A stretch of 64,000 nt of DNA from Magicicada septendecula (Eukaryota > Arthropoda > Insecta > Hemiptera > Cicadidae): contig CM068367.1 in assembly GCA_034769895.1 (NCBI GenBank), positions 1,318,755,286 to 1,318,819,285 of the forward strand. The letters run 5' to 3'. The position numbers were made by a program, and so were the translations under genes. The notes beneath the pieces are model-generated. The model searched no databases. It was not told the DNA's origin and was given only the letters and a program-made list of their open reading frames with translations. This document shows, in pieces, positions 1 to 10,269 of this stretch. Position 1 is the stretch's first letter, and each line of letters starts with the position of its first letter.

Positions 1-252
1 CTATCGCTCATGAGATTGACTCATGACCAATATGTATTTTAATGCATAATTCGTATTGTATGGGCAAAAGTAACAAATTACTTATGATTTAATAAAAAGC
101 TAATATTACTGCTAATTGAAGTTAAAGAGTACAATTATTTTTAATTAAATAAATTAGGTCTCCGAACTCAGAAATGCTTGTAATAAATTCGTTGACATTA
201 AGTGTATAATTCAAATTCACTTCATCAGATTTGCGAACAATACAATATGTAA
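1..252. other. AT-rich spacer
   Basis: I see no gene or recognisable repeat here. The stretch is AT-rich and leads into the LINE relic that follows. Confidence 0.5.
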
Positions 253-858
253 ATTTCCACTATAAAAACAAAGGTAATGGCACTTTAAGGCGAGGAACCA
301 TTAAGAACAAAAATAATGATTGATTATCAAATTCTTGAACAGATGAGCCGTTTTAATTATTTGGGAAACGCTATTGGTTATGATAGGAGTTATGATATTC
401 ATGTTAAGTTAGGTAAGATCCAGACGATCTGTGGGACAATCAACCGTATTTTTAGAAACAAGGTACGTCGAGATACAAAATTAAAGTTTTACAAATTTAA
501 GTCAGTCCCTGTAGTGTCCTATTGGTGTGAATTATTGACAACAACCAAGAAACAAGACAGTAAAATAGAGGCCACGTAAATGGCATTCTTAAGAGGAGTT
601 AAAATGTGTTCTAAACTTGACCGTATAAAGAATGAGGCCATAAGAGAAGATTTACAAACTTTTAACTTGAACGAAAAATTAAAAGATTACAAATAACGGT
701 GGAAAGAACACTTAGAAAGAATGTCAGGTTTCAGACTGGTCAAACAAGTCTGGAAATGCGAACCTATAGGACACAGGTGTGTGGGTAGACCCAGGAAGAG
801 ACGGCTGGAGGATCTTCGAAGGGGGAACAAGCAGCACCTTGCCTATGCCGTGTTGTGA
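253..858 (+). pseudogene. LINE reverse transcriptase C-terminal relic
   Basis: One frame reads across this region with three nonsense codons: TAA at 286-288, 577-579 and 694-696. It carries landmarks of the thumb and C-terminus of an insect non-LTR retrotransposon: KVMA before the first stop, EEPLRTKI, FNYLG, CGTINRIFRNK, LKFYK, then MAFLRG, RWKEHLERM and VGRPRKR at the end. The RT would copy element RNA at the target site. Neither the endonuclease nor the catalytic RT motifs are present, so this is a 5'-truncated dead copy. Homologous tails lie at 24181-24747 and, more distantly, 50082-50405. The LINE clade was not assigned. Confidence 0.75.
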
Positions 859-1196
859 AGATTATGATGGTACATGTAATTTAGCAAGTAAATGTCAACA
901 AAAATAATTATTCCGTTCACACTTTACTACAATTTTCTATAACTTAAAGCCCATGTATAATGAACGTATTCTATTTTCTTTGGACAGGAGATATACAAGG
1001 ATAACTGATAATTGCAAACAATAGGAAATGGTTTACGGAACGGTACTGAGGTGGGATTACAGCACCGCCTGGAGCTCAGTATAGATTATCGTTATTATCT
1101 TGCCCTACCAACATGTGTAAAACACAAAATTAAGCGAGGTTAAGAAAAGAAATGAGAGGGCTGGATAGATAATCGTTGAAAAGGTATGTATTTTAA
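859..1196. other. spacer without recognised content
   Basis: Nothing recognisable. No coding-like frame or repeat was seen on either strand. Confidence 0.45.
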
Positions 1197-1442
1197 TATC
1201 CCAACTGGGATCTAACGCCAGTAGAAGAAGAGGTTATACAAGGTTCGATCGCAAAAAGGCGGTACTGTTTATTCCTAGGTTGGCTAGGGCTAACCAAAAA
1301 GAATGCCTACGGAAAAATTAAAAATGTTAGAGGAGGAGTTGAGTTTGAACATGTTGAAATGTTAGAGCAGTTTGTAGAGCATATGGTAAAAAACGACAAT
1401 GTCAGTAAAGTTAGTACGGACAACTATTTAGATTTTAAATAA
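1197..1442 (+). other. unassigned open frame of 81 codons, no clear start
   Basis: After a TAA at 1194-1196 one frame stays open to TAA at 1440-1442. Its composition looks protein-like (WDLTPVEEEVIQ, YCLFLGWLGLTKK, GGVEFEHVEMLEQFVEHM) rather than the low-complexity residues usual for AT-rich noncoding DNA here. No ATG lies near its start, so it could be a relic or an internal exon. I do not recognise the family. An open stretch this long is expected somewhere by chance in 64 kb. Confidence 0.2.
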
Positions 1443-2529
1443 AAAATTTAGTTTGCATTTAAACAAATGTTTATAAAAAGCTGTAGGTTAAGTTTTGTTA
1501 TATTAAGCGGGATATACACTACTGCATAGCATCATTTTGGCTAGTAGTTTTAAGTAACAATTTTATGGCCCGTATCAGTACAGATGAGAATTATTTTTAT
1601 CTGTAAATTATTTTTCCTATTTCCATTGCTATTTTATTGAGTTTTTCAACCTCCTCTCTTCTCATGGGCACATGCTCCGTGATTACAGGTATGCCAATCG
1701 GGAGTGTCGTAGCAGTTTTATCTAGTGTTATCTAGTGGGAGCAGAAACCATTTTGCTTCAATTTGTTTTGGGCAGATATTTCCCTTTAAACCGATCTATC
1801 GGTCTTCCCTGATCAAATCTTATTTTTTCCAATCACGATGTTATTACAGTTCTTTAGAGCTATTGACTCTGTTTTGCCATGATTATCTTCTTTCTTCATG
1901 GCAGTAGCATCTACACGACCTGCCGAATCTGCCCAGAGAGCTCTTGGTCTCTCACACCTCCCGTTACGCGGGAGCTATGTCCATTTTTCATAGTTTATTC
2001 AACGTATCCTTCCTATATGCCAAACCCTAAAGACAAGATTCGTCGTCACTTAAACTAGAAGATACAGCCAATACTAGGCAAGAAAATGGTAGCAGTAAGA
2101 TGATGCGGTCCTCCTCAGAAGAGAGAATTTAGGTAGAAAACTTGTTACCCGTCACTATAAAAATTTCCTAATCCAAAAAGCCTGTTAAAGAGCTTTGGAA
2201 AAAGCAGAGTAATTTAAAGTTGCGGAACACAGAAATTAATTCCAGAACTGGAAATATGTAAAAATGTAGAAAGAGAATTGAAGTTATTGAGAAACTGTAT
2301 TCTCTGCATCATCTTGATAAAAATGAACAAATATAAAAGTGGCTGTAGAGCAGAACAATGCGAAAAGTACTTACATATGCATGGTGGGATCCAAAAGTAT
2401 ACAGGCGGGGCTTTTTATGCTGCACGTGTATCATAAAAAAAATAACATTAGTGAATCGTTCAGAAAAAATCGTTGAAGAAAAACAACAGTTTGGGTTTAA
2501 ATGAACTTTGAATATTTACTGTAAATACG
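1443..2529. other. spacer without recognised content
   Basis: Nothing recognisable. Short frames in this stretch do not look like known proteins. Confidence 0.45.
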
Positions 2530-2589
2530 GACCGTCTCAGACTTAATAATAAGTTATTGGTACTTACAGCCCCACGGAAGATTATCTAG

Positions 2590-2626
<37 letters not shown>

Positions 2627-3025
2627 AAAGTACTTCGCTAACGTATTGACTTTACCAACATGGGGGACAAGGGAGAGGTAATCCTCATGGGCGATCTCAA
2701 CCGATGAAGAGACGGATACAAACAACATCCAGGCTATAGGAAAATATGATAAAGGATGTTTTACACTAAATAAACTGAAGGTGGCAAACAAAAGATCTAC
2801 AAATACATTCAGCATTAAGAAACCACAAAATTTGAGATCTATTTTCAATTATAATACTTTTAACAAAAGACCAGATTGACTGTTGAGGACATGAGACACT
2901 ACAGGAGAGAAGAATGTCGCTGAAATCAATATTTTATAAAACAGAAAATTAAGGTATAGTAGACCAACAAGAACAACGGAAGGACTTAAAACTAATCAAC
3001 AAATTTGTAAGAAATTGTACGTTTC
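2530..3025 (+). pseudogene. LINE apurinic-type endonuclease relic
   Basis: Translations in shifting frames give signatures of the C-terminal half of a LINE endonuclease: PTEDYLARE before the GA tract, KYFANV and then DKGEVILMGDLN (the conserved GD-N metal-site strand), GKYD, and VEDMRHYRREEC, which matches the usual strand before the S-D-H catalytic end. Where S-D-H is expected the frame reads a stop followed by N-Q, so the catalytic histidine is lost. Linker-like residues SRPTRTTEG follow. There are several frameshifts and stops, so it is a dead fragment. The family normally nicks target DNA for reverse transcription. Confidence 0.6.
2591..2625. repeat. (GA)n microsatellite inside the LINE relic
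   Basis: About 17 GA units lie where the LINE endonuclease frame reads Arg-Glu repeatedly. The tract appears to have expanded from a coding Arg-Glu-Arg-Glu segment. Confidence 0.9.
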
Positions 3026-4140
3026 TTGTTCACTTTTTTATATAAACAGATAACGTATGATGTTTTTTTTTTAATTCCAGAAAACAGATGATGGTGTGGA
3101 AAGTAACAATTCAAAAATAATTAAATATATACTATTAATTGCAATTAGAAATGCAATTTTCTTACTGAAACTCTTAGTAGGCGATACGTAAAAATAAGAA
3201 ATAAAAATAATTTGATTGAGGGATAATATGGCCTACATGAATAAAAGAATAAGCGGGATATTGTGCTGGTTGCTCTTGTGTCAACAATAACTTTCCGATT
3301 ACTGAAATCATTGAGACGAAGCTGACAGTCTAATATAATGTAGCCTAATCTGTTGGACTTACAATTCCTATACCAATATACTAGTTAAAAACCTATGAGA
3401 ATTACTAGGAAAAGTCGCGTCAATTTAACTCGATAACGCGTTGAGACAGTTGTACAAAGACACCTTTTCCGGCATTAAGTTTAATTTTAATCAACCACTT
3501 CTAGAACCACTCACAGAGACAAAAGACCTCAAACAAGATTGCCGTCTGTTTCCAACTTTATTGAAAATGCATAATGTATACGTTCCAAATGGGGTGGAAA
3601 AACTATAACCATGGTTTTCCAAAGGAAGAAATTCTTAGTTAAACATATACTAAAACCCGTGCAAAAAGTACATATACTAAGGAAATACACTGTAAAAAAT
3701 TGTAACATCAGGATAGATTAAACTTACTTCTTTGTTAAAGGGACGTAAGAGAAAATGTTTCAATGGGATTATACACAAAACTTATCAAAACGAGTGTTTC
3801 AGAACACGTTACTATAAATCCACAATAAATACGCACAACTTAGAATGATGTAATGCAAGTAAGCGAAAATAAGCATACGTTTCTTAATTGGATAACTTTT
3901 TGGAGCACTGATAAAACAAATAACAAAAAAAGATGTTGTTATAGTGTTAAGAATGTTAATGACTTCAATGAGATACACGGAAGGTTAGGTAATGCATTTA
4001 AATTTTTTCCTAAAACATTTCAAAAAATATCGGTATGGAGAACCATACATGACTTCCATATTCTAAGATTTATTTTTAAAATCATTTTCGAAATGAAATA
4101 TTACCATAGAAACTACTTCTTTCTACTTACTGCTTCAGCC
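3026..4140. other. spacer without recognised content
   Basis: Nothing recognisable. A 178-codon ATG frame at 3853-4389 crosses into the next repeat; it resembles no protein family and ends inside repeat DNA, so I do not call it a gene. Confidence 0.4.
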
Positions 4141-4310
4141 TTAACCACAGTACTGTGGTCACTAACATATACCACCTCATGTTATCACACTCGATTTTCA
4201 CTGATGATGGAAGTCAATGGCATTGCCGAAACGTCTGGTTTTTTAGAAAACATTGGACTACGGCCAAATATCCCGGGAAGGAATTTTAACAAAAACTACT
4301 TCTTTGTTGC
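4141..4310 (+). repeat. dispersed repeat fragment carrying a hammerhead-like motif
   Basis: This shares blocks with 13690-13880 and 56006-56199: TGTGGTC upstream, the CTGATGATGG motif, GCCGAAACGTCTG, then a block like GGACTACGGCCAAA and a CCCGGGA-type end. The order of blocks is the same in the three copies, so they belong to one family. Comparison with 25762-26329 suggests a Penelope-like 3' end. Confidence 0.6.
4198..4238 (+). ncRNA. hammerhead-like motif
   Basis: The order is TCA, CTGATGA, T, a decayed stem II (GG with CC), GAA, the palindrome ACGT, C, then TGG. TCA can pair with TGG as stem I (A-T, C-G, T-G wobble). Stem II has one mismatch compared with GGC/GCC in sister copies, so this copy is probably inactive. 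Confidence 0.4.
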
Positions 4311-4832
4311 CGATAACGTTGTACACATATATATAAAAAATATGCATAAAATTAATGGCTTGTATAAGTTAATGATTGATCTCCATTAAATAGTGCTCAA
4401 GTTTCCAAAGTTTTAATATTATGATGTCCGTAATTAAAACATCAGAGCAGGTTTAGTGTGTATGAGGGTTCACCGTGGACAAAAATTTTCAACATTTCCT
4501 ATTGAGCGTTGCTTAGAATAAATCTGCGAATCTACAGTGTACGTTTCACAGAACAAACACGCGGAAAAGAAGGAGCGCTCCGAAGTCACTCATGGACCCT
4601 CAGCATCTTGCAGAGGGTTCATTCCCTAAAGACGAAAAGTCTGTCTATGAATCGTTCCTCTGTAAACACGTGCAGTTACACTGCCCAGCGATCCACAGGA
4701 AGCAAATCGCTATCCACGCTGGACACTTTTTCGGCTTGCATGCGTTATGTTGGTGTGGGTTCGGCACTTTCCATTTAAAAACCGTGCAAATGTAAGAAAA
4801 TAAACATGAATGAGGCCAGAAATAACGCGAAT

Positions 4833-4851
4833 TGTGTGTGTGTGTGTGTGT
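4833..4851. repeat. (TG)n microsatellite
   Basis: A short run of about nine TG units, seen directly. Confidence 0.9.
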
Positions 4852-4960
4852 CTTCCCTGCCTTTTTATTGCGGTAGTGATAATAATAAAATGGAAACGTA
4901 AACAGTACATAACTGAGATATGCTTGCCTGCCACGCACGATATATTTTCTCTTATACATG

Positions 4961-5546
4961 ACTAGCAGAATACCCGTGCTTCGCTACGGAGTTTCACGTT
5001 GTACGTAATGAAAATGTTAGTTTAATTAATAAAGTTTAATTAAAGTAGGCTTCTTAAAAATAAATAGCTGTTCCCCACAACTTCGTTCGCGTGGTCTTCA
5101 ATTTAATGCGATAATATATTTAGAACAGAATCTATTCTATTGGGTTGCCATAGTAACCAGATCTAATAGTTTTTAAGACCGCAAAGGACTCCCCAGAGGA
5201 TCGTATCGAAAAAAACACCTGTCCTATGTTGGTTCTCCCGTTGCGTAAAATATTTGTGCCAAGTTTGGTTTAAATCGGTCCAGTGGTTTAGGAGGCGATG
5301 TGGAAGACCCCAAAGAACCCCCAAAAGGACCCCATCAAAAAAACACCTATCCTATGTTGGTTCTCCCGTTGCGTAAAATATTTGTGCCAAGTTTGGTTGA
5401 AATCGGTACAGTGGTTTAGGAGGATATGTGGAAGAAACCTTCGCGGACGTGCGCACAACAACTCACCGAAGTTTCATCGCAATCGGATGAATGGTATAGG
5501 AACGCGTACGGGACAAACAAAGAAACATTCATTTTTATATATAAGA
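4961..5546 (+). repeat. dispersed insect-type repeat, TACCCGTGCTTCGCTACGG to ATTCATTTTTATATATA
   Basis: It starts ACTAGCAGAATACCCGTGCT and ends with GGGACAAACAAAGA and then ATTCATTTTTATATATAAGAT minus its last base. I recognise this pattern of ends, and the inner AAGTTTGGTTGAAATCGGT, from interspersed repeats common in insect genomes. The class (SINE, MITE or LINE tail) is not settled here. It has an internal tandem duplication, listed separately. Confidence 0.65.
5186..5440. repeat. 128-bp tandem duplication inside the dispersed repeat
   Basis: The segment TCCTATGTTGGTTCTCCCGT recurs at 5222 and 5350, an offset of 128 bp. Matching flanks run through GTGGTTTAGGAGG. The two units differ at only a few positions. 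Confidence 0.85.
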
Positions 5547-5599
5547 TGTAAACTATACCACTTACTTGACATAAACCGTGATAGCTAAGCTAATGTACA

Positions 5600-5760
5600 A
5601 CATATATGTATTAATTATACACATAAATGTTCCTCGATAGACACTCTATCTATTGGCGAAAACTTGAATAAAATCCGTTCAGTACTTCCTGAGATTAGCT
5701 ATTTCAAACACAGAGAGAAAACGCACCGACTTTACTTTATACTATGTACAGATTTACATT
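5600..5760. repeat. fragment of a related dispersed repeat
   Basis: CTATCTATTGGCGAAAACTT, AAAATCCGTTCAGTA and TGAGATTAGC follow one another in the order typical of insect interspersed repeat tails. I see no coding potential. Confidence 0.45.
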
Positions 5761-5880
5761 AAAATGAAAAAATTATAATTTTATTGCCTGGCAACAAAAT
5801 TATTTTATTTTAACAATTACCATTGTTTGAAAAAGTTTAAATGAATTTTCATGTACTTTACTCTTGTTAAAACGTAAAAG

Positions 5881-6655
5881 GTTGCAGGTAAACTACCCCT
5901 TCCCCTTAACCGATCTTCACCAAAATCAAAAGGCCTTGAGTCCTCTACAATTCAGTGCCGTATGCAAAACATTATTTGATTCTGTTTGAATATGCGGCAG
6001 TTACCGTTCGTCATAGAAAATACGCTTGATAAAAAACGTTGCAGGTAAACTACCCCTTCCCCTTAACCGATCTTTACCAAAAACAACAGGTCTTGAATAC
6101 TCTACAAATCACGGCTGTATGCAAACAATTATTTGATTCTGTTTGAATTTGCGGCTGTTATCGTTTGCCATAGAAAATACCCTTGATAAAAAAATGCTGC
6201 AGGTAAACTACCCCTTTCCCTTAACCGATCTTCACCAAAAACAATAGGTCTTGAGAACTCTGCAATTTAGGGCTGTATACAAATAATCTTTTGATTCTGT
6301 TTGAATTTGCGTCTGTTATCGTTTGCCATAAAAATACCCTTGTTAAAACATAAAACGTTGCTGGTAAACTACCCCTTCCCCTTAACCGATCTTCACCAAA
6401 AACCATATGTCTTGAGAACTCTACAATTCAGGTTTGTATACGAAACATTATTTAATTTTGTTTGAATTTGCGGCTGTTATCATTTGCCAAAAAAAAAATT
6501 TCCCTTGATAAAAAAAACCGGTGCCGGTAAACTACCCCTTTCCCTCAACCGATCTTCACCAAAAACAATAGGTCGTGAGTACTCTACAAATCAGGGCGGT
6601 ATGCAAACAATTATTTGATTCTGTTTGAATTTGCGGCAGTTATCGTTTGCCATAG
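5881..6655 (+). repeat. tandem array, five units of about 158 bp
   Basis: Units start near 5881, 6038, 6196, 6357 and 6521 with GTTGCAGGTAAACTACCCC or variants. Each contains CTTAACCGATCTTCACCAAAA, ATTTGATTCTGTTTGAAT and a GTTATCGTTTGCCATA-like end. Spacing is 157-164 bp because of small indels in A-runs. The units are diverged rather than identical, so the array is not very recent. Confidence 0.9.
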
Positions 6656-6830
6656 AAAAACAATCTACAGACACAGACATAGACACACAGACACACACAC
6701 AGACACTTTTCGGAAAACGACTTTTTTCATGTTTTGAGTGTAGTAGAATCAGAATCTGCAATAATCTCGAACACGATTTTTTTTGCCATCACCATACTTC
6801 CATTCCTTAAGGAATATGGAAGTAACAAGA
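6656..6830. repeat. repeat tail with short (CA)n and a near-palindrome
   Basis: A run rich in ACAGACACA units is followed by TTCGGAAAACGACTTTTTTC and a near-palindrome around CCTTAAGG at 6800-6829 (TACTTCCAT facing ATGGAAGTA). It follows the 158-bp array directly and is probably the end of the same larger element. Confidence 0.45.
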
Positions 6831-7326
6831 AACAGACGATTTGCATTGTAATCTTGTTAATAGTGAGGAGTGGGTTTCATTATTACCCATACTTGCTTGT
6901 GAAATGTAGTTAAGGAAGCTGTACGTAGTTATTTATTTTTTGTTTTTTTACTTACCAGATACTTACTGTTTTTTTTTTAGAGGGGAAATCCATTATGGAC
7001 ACCAGTGCACCCGTGTACTCTCACCCACTAAATCCCCTCTTCTCTTGAACCGTTTGAAAACATCTTGGTGATTGCACAGATATCTATTTCGTCCTAAATT
7101 TTTCTTTTGATCCCTTTATTTATTTACTTACTCATTTATCCTTTGTTAGCTTGTGGCACATATTGCTGTCATAGCTTGTGACTTGTCTCTGTTTTTCTTT
7201 CGTGACCTTGTTCCCCGTATCAGTCTTAACCATGTTGTGTTTTAGTCTGTAATTACTTTTCTGTGGGATGTACACTTTCGTACTGAATCGTCTCCAGCTT
7301 TGACGTATTCATCTCCACCCAGTGAT
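6831..7326. other. spacer without recognised content
   Basis: Nothing recognisable between the repeat tail and the LINE relic. Confidence 0.4.
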
Positions 7327-7711
7327 CTAATATATTGTATTGTACACATTATCATTGTCTTTGTAACAGATTCTTGTATACGTCTTTTTCCTTCTAACTT
7401 TTCTTCCTTGAACTACAAACTCTACAAGACCAGTTAAAACTTGGCTATATAATATCCAAATGCCAGTGTTTGGCATTCGGTAAGCCGACACTAACCTAAG
7501 CCACACTACCCTTTCCACCTCAGCAAGTATGTTATTATGATTGCTAATGTCGTACAGACAGGTGTTTTACACAAAATAATCTAGCGTACTGCTTCATTTC
7601 GTTTGGCACCATCCTGCTACGTTCACAGCTCTATTCTGTGACTATTCACAGCTTTTATGTGGAGCCGGAGCTTCCTTGTTCATCCAGGATTACGCCGCAA
7701 TACTTCACTGC
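7327..7711 (-). pseudogene. R1/Jockey-like LINE relic, RT C-terminal region
   Basis: The minus strand reads VKYCGVILDE near 7680-7711, the usual V-K-Y-L-G-V-x-L-D block that follows the RT domain in R1/Jockey-type LINEs. At 7327-7518 it reads VVWLRLVSAYRMPNT, then VLTGLVEFVVQGRKVR, which matches the family pattern S-A-Y-R-T-V, A-G-x-x-P, E-R-K. In-frame stops separate the two pieces and the middle is scrambled. The polymerase core itself is not recognisable. It is a decayed fragment, the only one of this LINE type seen in the left half. Confidence 0.45.
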
Positions 7712-8119
7712 CTTTTTGGCATACTAATACTGGACTATTTCGTTGCTACCAAAGGATAAATGTCTCGTTTTCCCACATACTAACTTTACTTTGTTATCCA
7801 GTATCCGTACAAATTGTGCTATAACTGCCTTTCCTTAGGCTATTCTAACCGTTTGCAGCCACTACCATCTACGACACTAGTGATGTCTGTATATTCTGTC
7901 AACTGTTCCCTCATGTACATTCTTTGTCTTATGTACCTAAATCTCCATCGTACCTACTTTACAAACTATACGACGTAATAATATTGGAAATACAAAGCCA
8001 TAGATATTCTGTTACACTTCTGTCTTCAACTAACAAATCAGGTTATTACTTTGCATAAAATTCATTCCAATCAGCAAATTCTAATGTTCCGTCAAGAATA
8101 AGTTAGGTTAAGTTATATA
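7712..8119. other. spacer, possible further decay of the minus-strand LINE
   Basis: Weak minus-strand similarity to LINE residues may continue to about 7960, but I cannot support it motif by motif. No other content was seen. Confidence 0.3.
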
Positions 8120-10060
8120 AACACGTAACATATCGTACATAAGCCATCTTACGTATAACAAACAAAATGGACTTTATAAATGTAATATAATAAACACAGT
8201 AAACTTTTTAAAAGAAGATAAAAATAAAGTGCATGATAATAATAGACAAATGAACATCAAAGAAAATACAGACAATAAATATAATGTAAAAAATAATATG
8301 ATTAACACAGTGATCATAATAAAATTAATATGTATACAGACAAAATACATACAATTAAATTAATAGACACAATAAGCATAATGTAATAATAAACATAATT
8401 AAAAACGTAACAAAGTATAATACGAAAAATGGTAATAAGCATGGTGAATATGATAAAGATTAAAATATTAAACATAAATAATATAGGCACTTTAGAAATT
8501 ATAAAGCATTAAGCAAGGCAAACTTAGTAACAAATAAAATGTTAATAATACGTGGAAGATAATAATAATAATGTATTGAACATAAAGAATATAATTCAAT
8601 AATCTACATAATAATCAAACAAACTTATTAAATATAATGTAAAATAAAATAAATTATATTTTTATATACTTATATATAATAATTATAGCATAATATTATA
8701 CATAATAAATATAATAAACAAAGTAAAAATATGTGTACAGTAACAGACAACCCGATTATAATAATCTCAAGCAACATGAACATAAAAACATTTACATAAT
8801 GACAGTATTTAACACTTTTAAATAATTAAAATAGTGTTTATATTAGACATAATGAATATAACTAACATATTGAACATTAGAGTATAATGAGATAATGAAC
8901 ATAAAAATAATGAACATACATAGGCCTAATTAACATAATAGAGGTAAAATATTATAGACAAAATGAAAATAATGTACACAATTAAAATACTATAATGAAC
9001 ATAATGAATATAATAAACATAATAGTTACAAAATGCTAAAACGACTGTTAATAATAAACTTTATATACATAATAAATTTTATATAACAGTAAACACAATG
9101 AGCCCAGTAAACGTAGAGATAATAATGAGAATAATAAAAATAATTATCGTAGTGATTATAAAAATTATAATATTAGATGGAACATAAAATATATAATGAT
9201 AATTCAGAATATAACAAACACACAAAAACGTTAAACATAAGGTACAAATAAATTTAAACTCGATATAACGTAATAAACATGATAAATTTAAACAACACGA
9301 TTAAAATGAAGGAAATGTGCGTGATATATACAATAATCTAAAAGAACATAAAGAACATAACATAGAAGACACGAACATTACCACGACAAAAAATAGAATG
9401 TATGATTGAATATAATAAAAAAATTATCATAGTGAACATAATAATCACAATGAATACAACACATATAAAGTAGCCTATATAAAGTGCACAATAAATATGT
9501 TAAACATAATAAACAAAAATAAATAATCATACTGAATATAATAATCATAAAAGACATTGTAAAATAAAAATACAATTAACACAATGCGCTCAATGAACAT
9601 GTTAAAGGTAATATACATACAATAACATTATACATAACAAACACAATACACAAAATCAGCATGATGAATACAATAAAATAAAATAATATACTACCATAGT
9701 GTACTTGATAAGCATAACAGCTATAATAAACATAGTGGTCATAATAAGATTATTATATATCTATAAAATTTTATAGGTCTAATAAATGAGATATAATATA
9801 AACACGTATAGTATAATATATAGATATAGTATAAACACATACAGTATAATATATAGATATAGTATAAACACATACAGTATAATATATAGATATAGTATAA
9901 ACACAACGAGAAAAATACGTACTATAAAACTGTATAAAATAAACATAAACACTGTATGCCTTGACGAACATAAAAATTATAATGACAAAATTAGGATAAT
10001 AATAAACATGAAAAACGTAGTTAATGAACACCATAAAGAAAAACATAACTAGTGAACAGT
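8120..10060. repeat. degenerate AT-rich minisatellite field, about 9-bp unit
   Basis: The region is dominated by variants of AATAAACAT and AATGAACAT repeated with drift, with few G or C bases apart from those in the unit. Stop-poor frames on both strands (for example 9378-9575 and 9771-10046) result from this composition and are not genes. Confidence 0.7.
9788..9905. repeat. 33-bp tandem repeat, about 3.5 units
   Basis: The unit contains AGTATAATATATAGATATAG then TATAAACACATAC. The 33-bp length is a multiple of three, so the plus frame repeats an 11-residue peptide (YSIIYRYSINT). This is a product of the repeat, not evidence of a gene. Confidence 0.9.
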
Positions 10061-10229
10061 GTTAGCAACATGAAATTAAATACTGTGACTGTAAGATAAC
10101 ATTAACATAATATAACCGTTTATATTACTTTATTTGACTATACTAATTCTACAGTTAGAATGTAACATTTCTACAAGAGATGTTAAGAATTATTCACAAA
10201 TTACGTGTTAATTTTCATTGGTTGGTAAA

Positions 10230-10267
10230 TGACCTGAAGATGGCTTGACTGCTGAAAGCGCTCGTCA
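10230..10267 (+). ncRNA. hammerhead-like motif, best formed copy
   Basis: Seen in order: TGAC, CTGAAGA, T, GGC-loop-GCT, GAA, AGCGCT, C, GTCA. TGAC pairs with GTCA (four base pairs, stem I), GGC pairs with GCT using one G-T wobble (stem II), and AGCGCT is a perfect palindrome (stem III). The candidate cleavage base is the C at 10263. The only departure from the hammerhead core is the unpaired T before stem II, which other copies in this window share as one unpaired base. Confidence 0.5.
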
Positions 10268-10269
10268 GT

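Noticed and set aside
3853-4389. 178-codon ATG frame
   Set aside because: It ends inside a dispersed repeat, shows no family motif, and the repeat part is explained by the hammerhead-like element.
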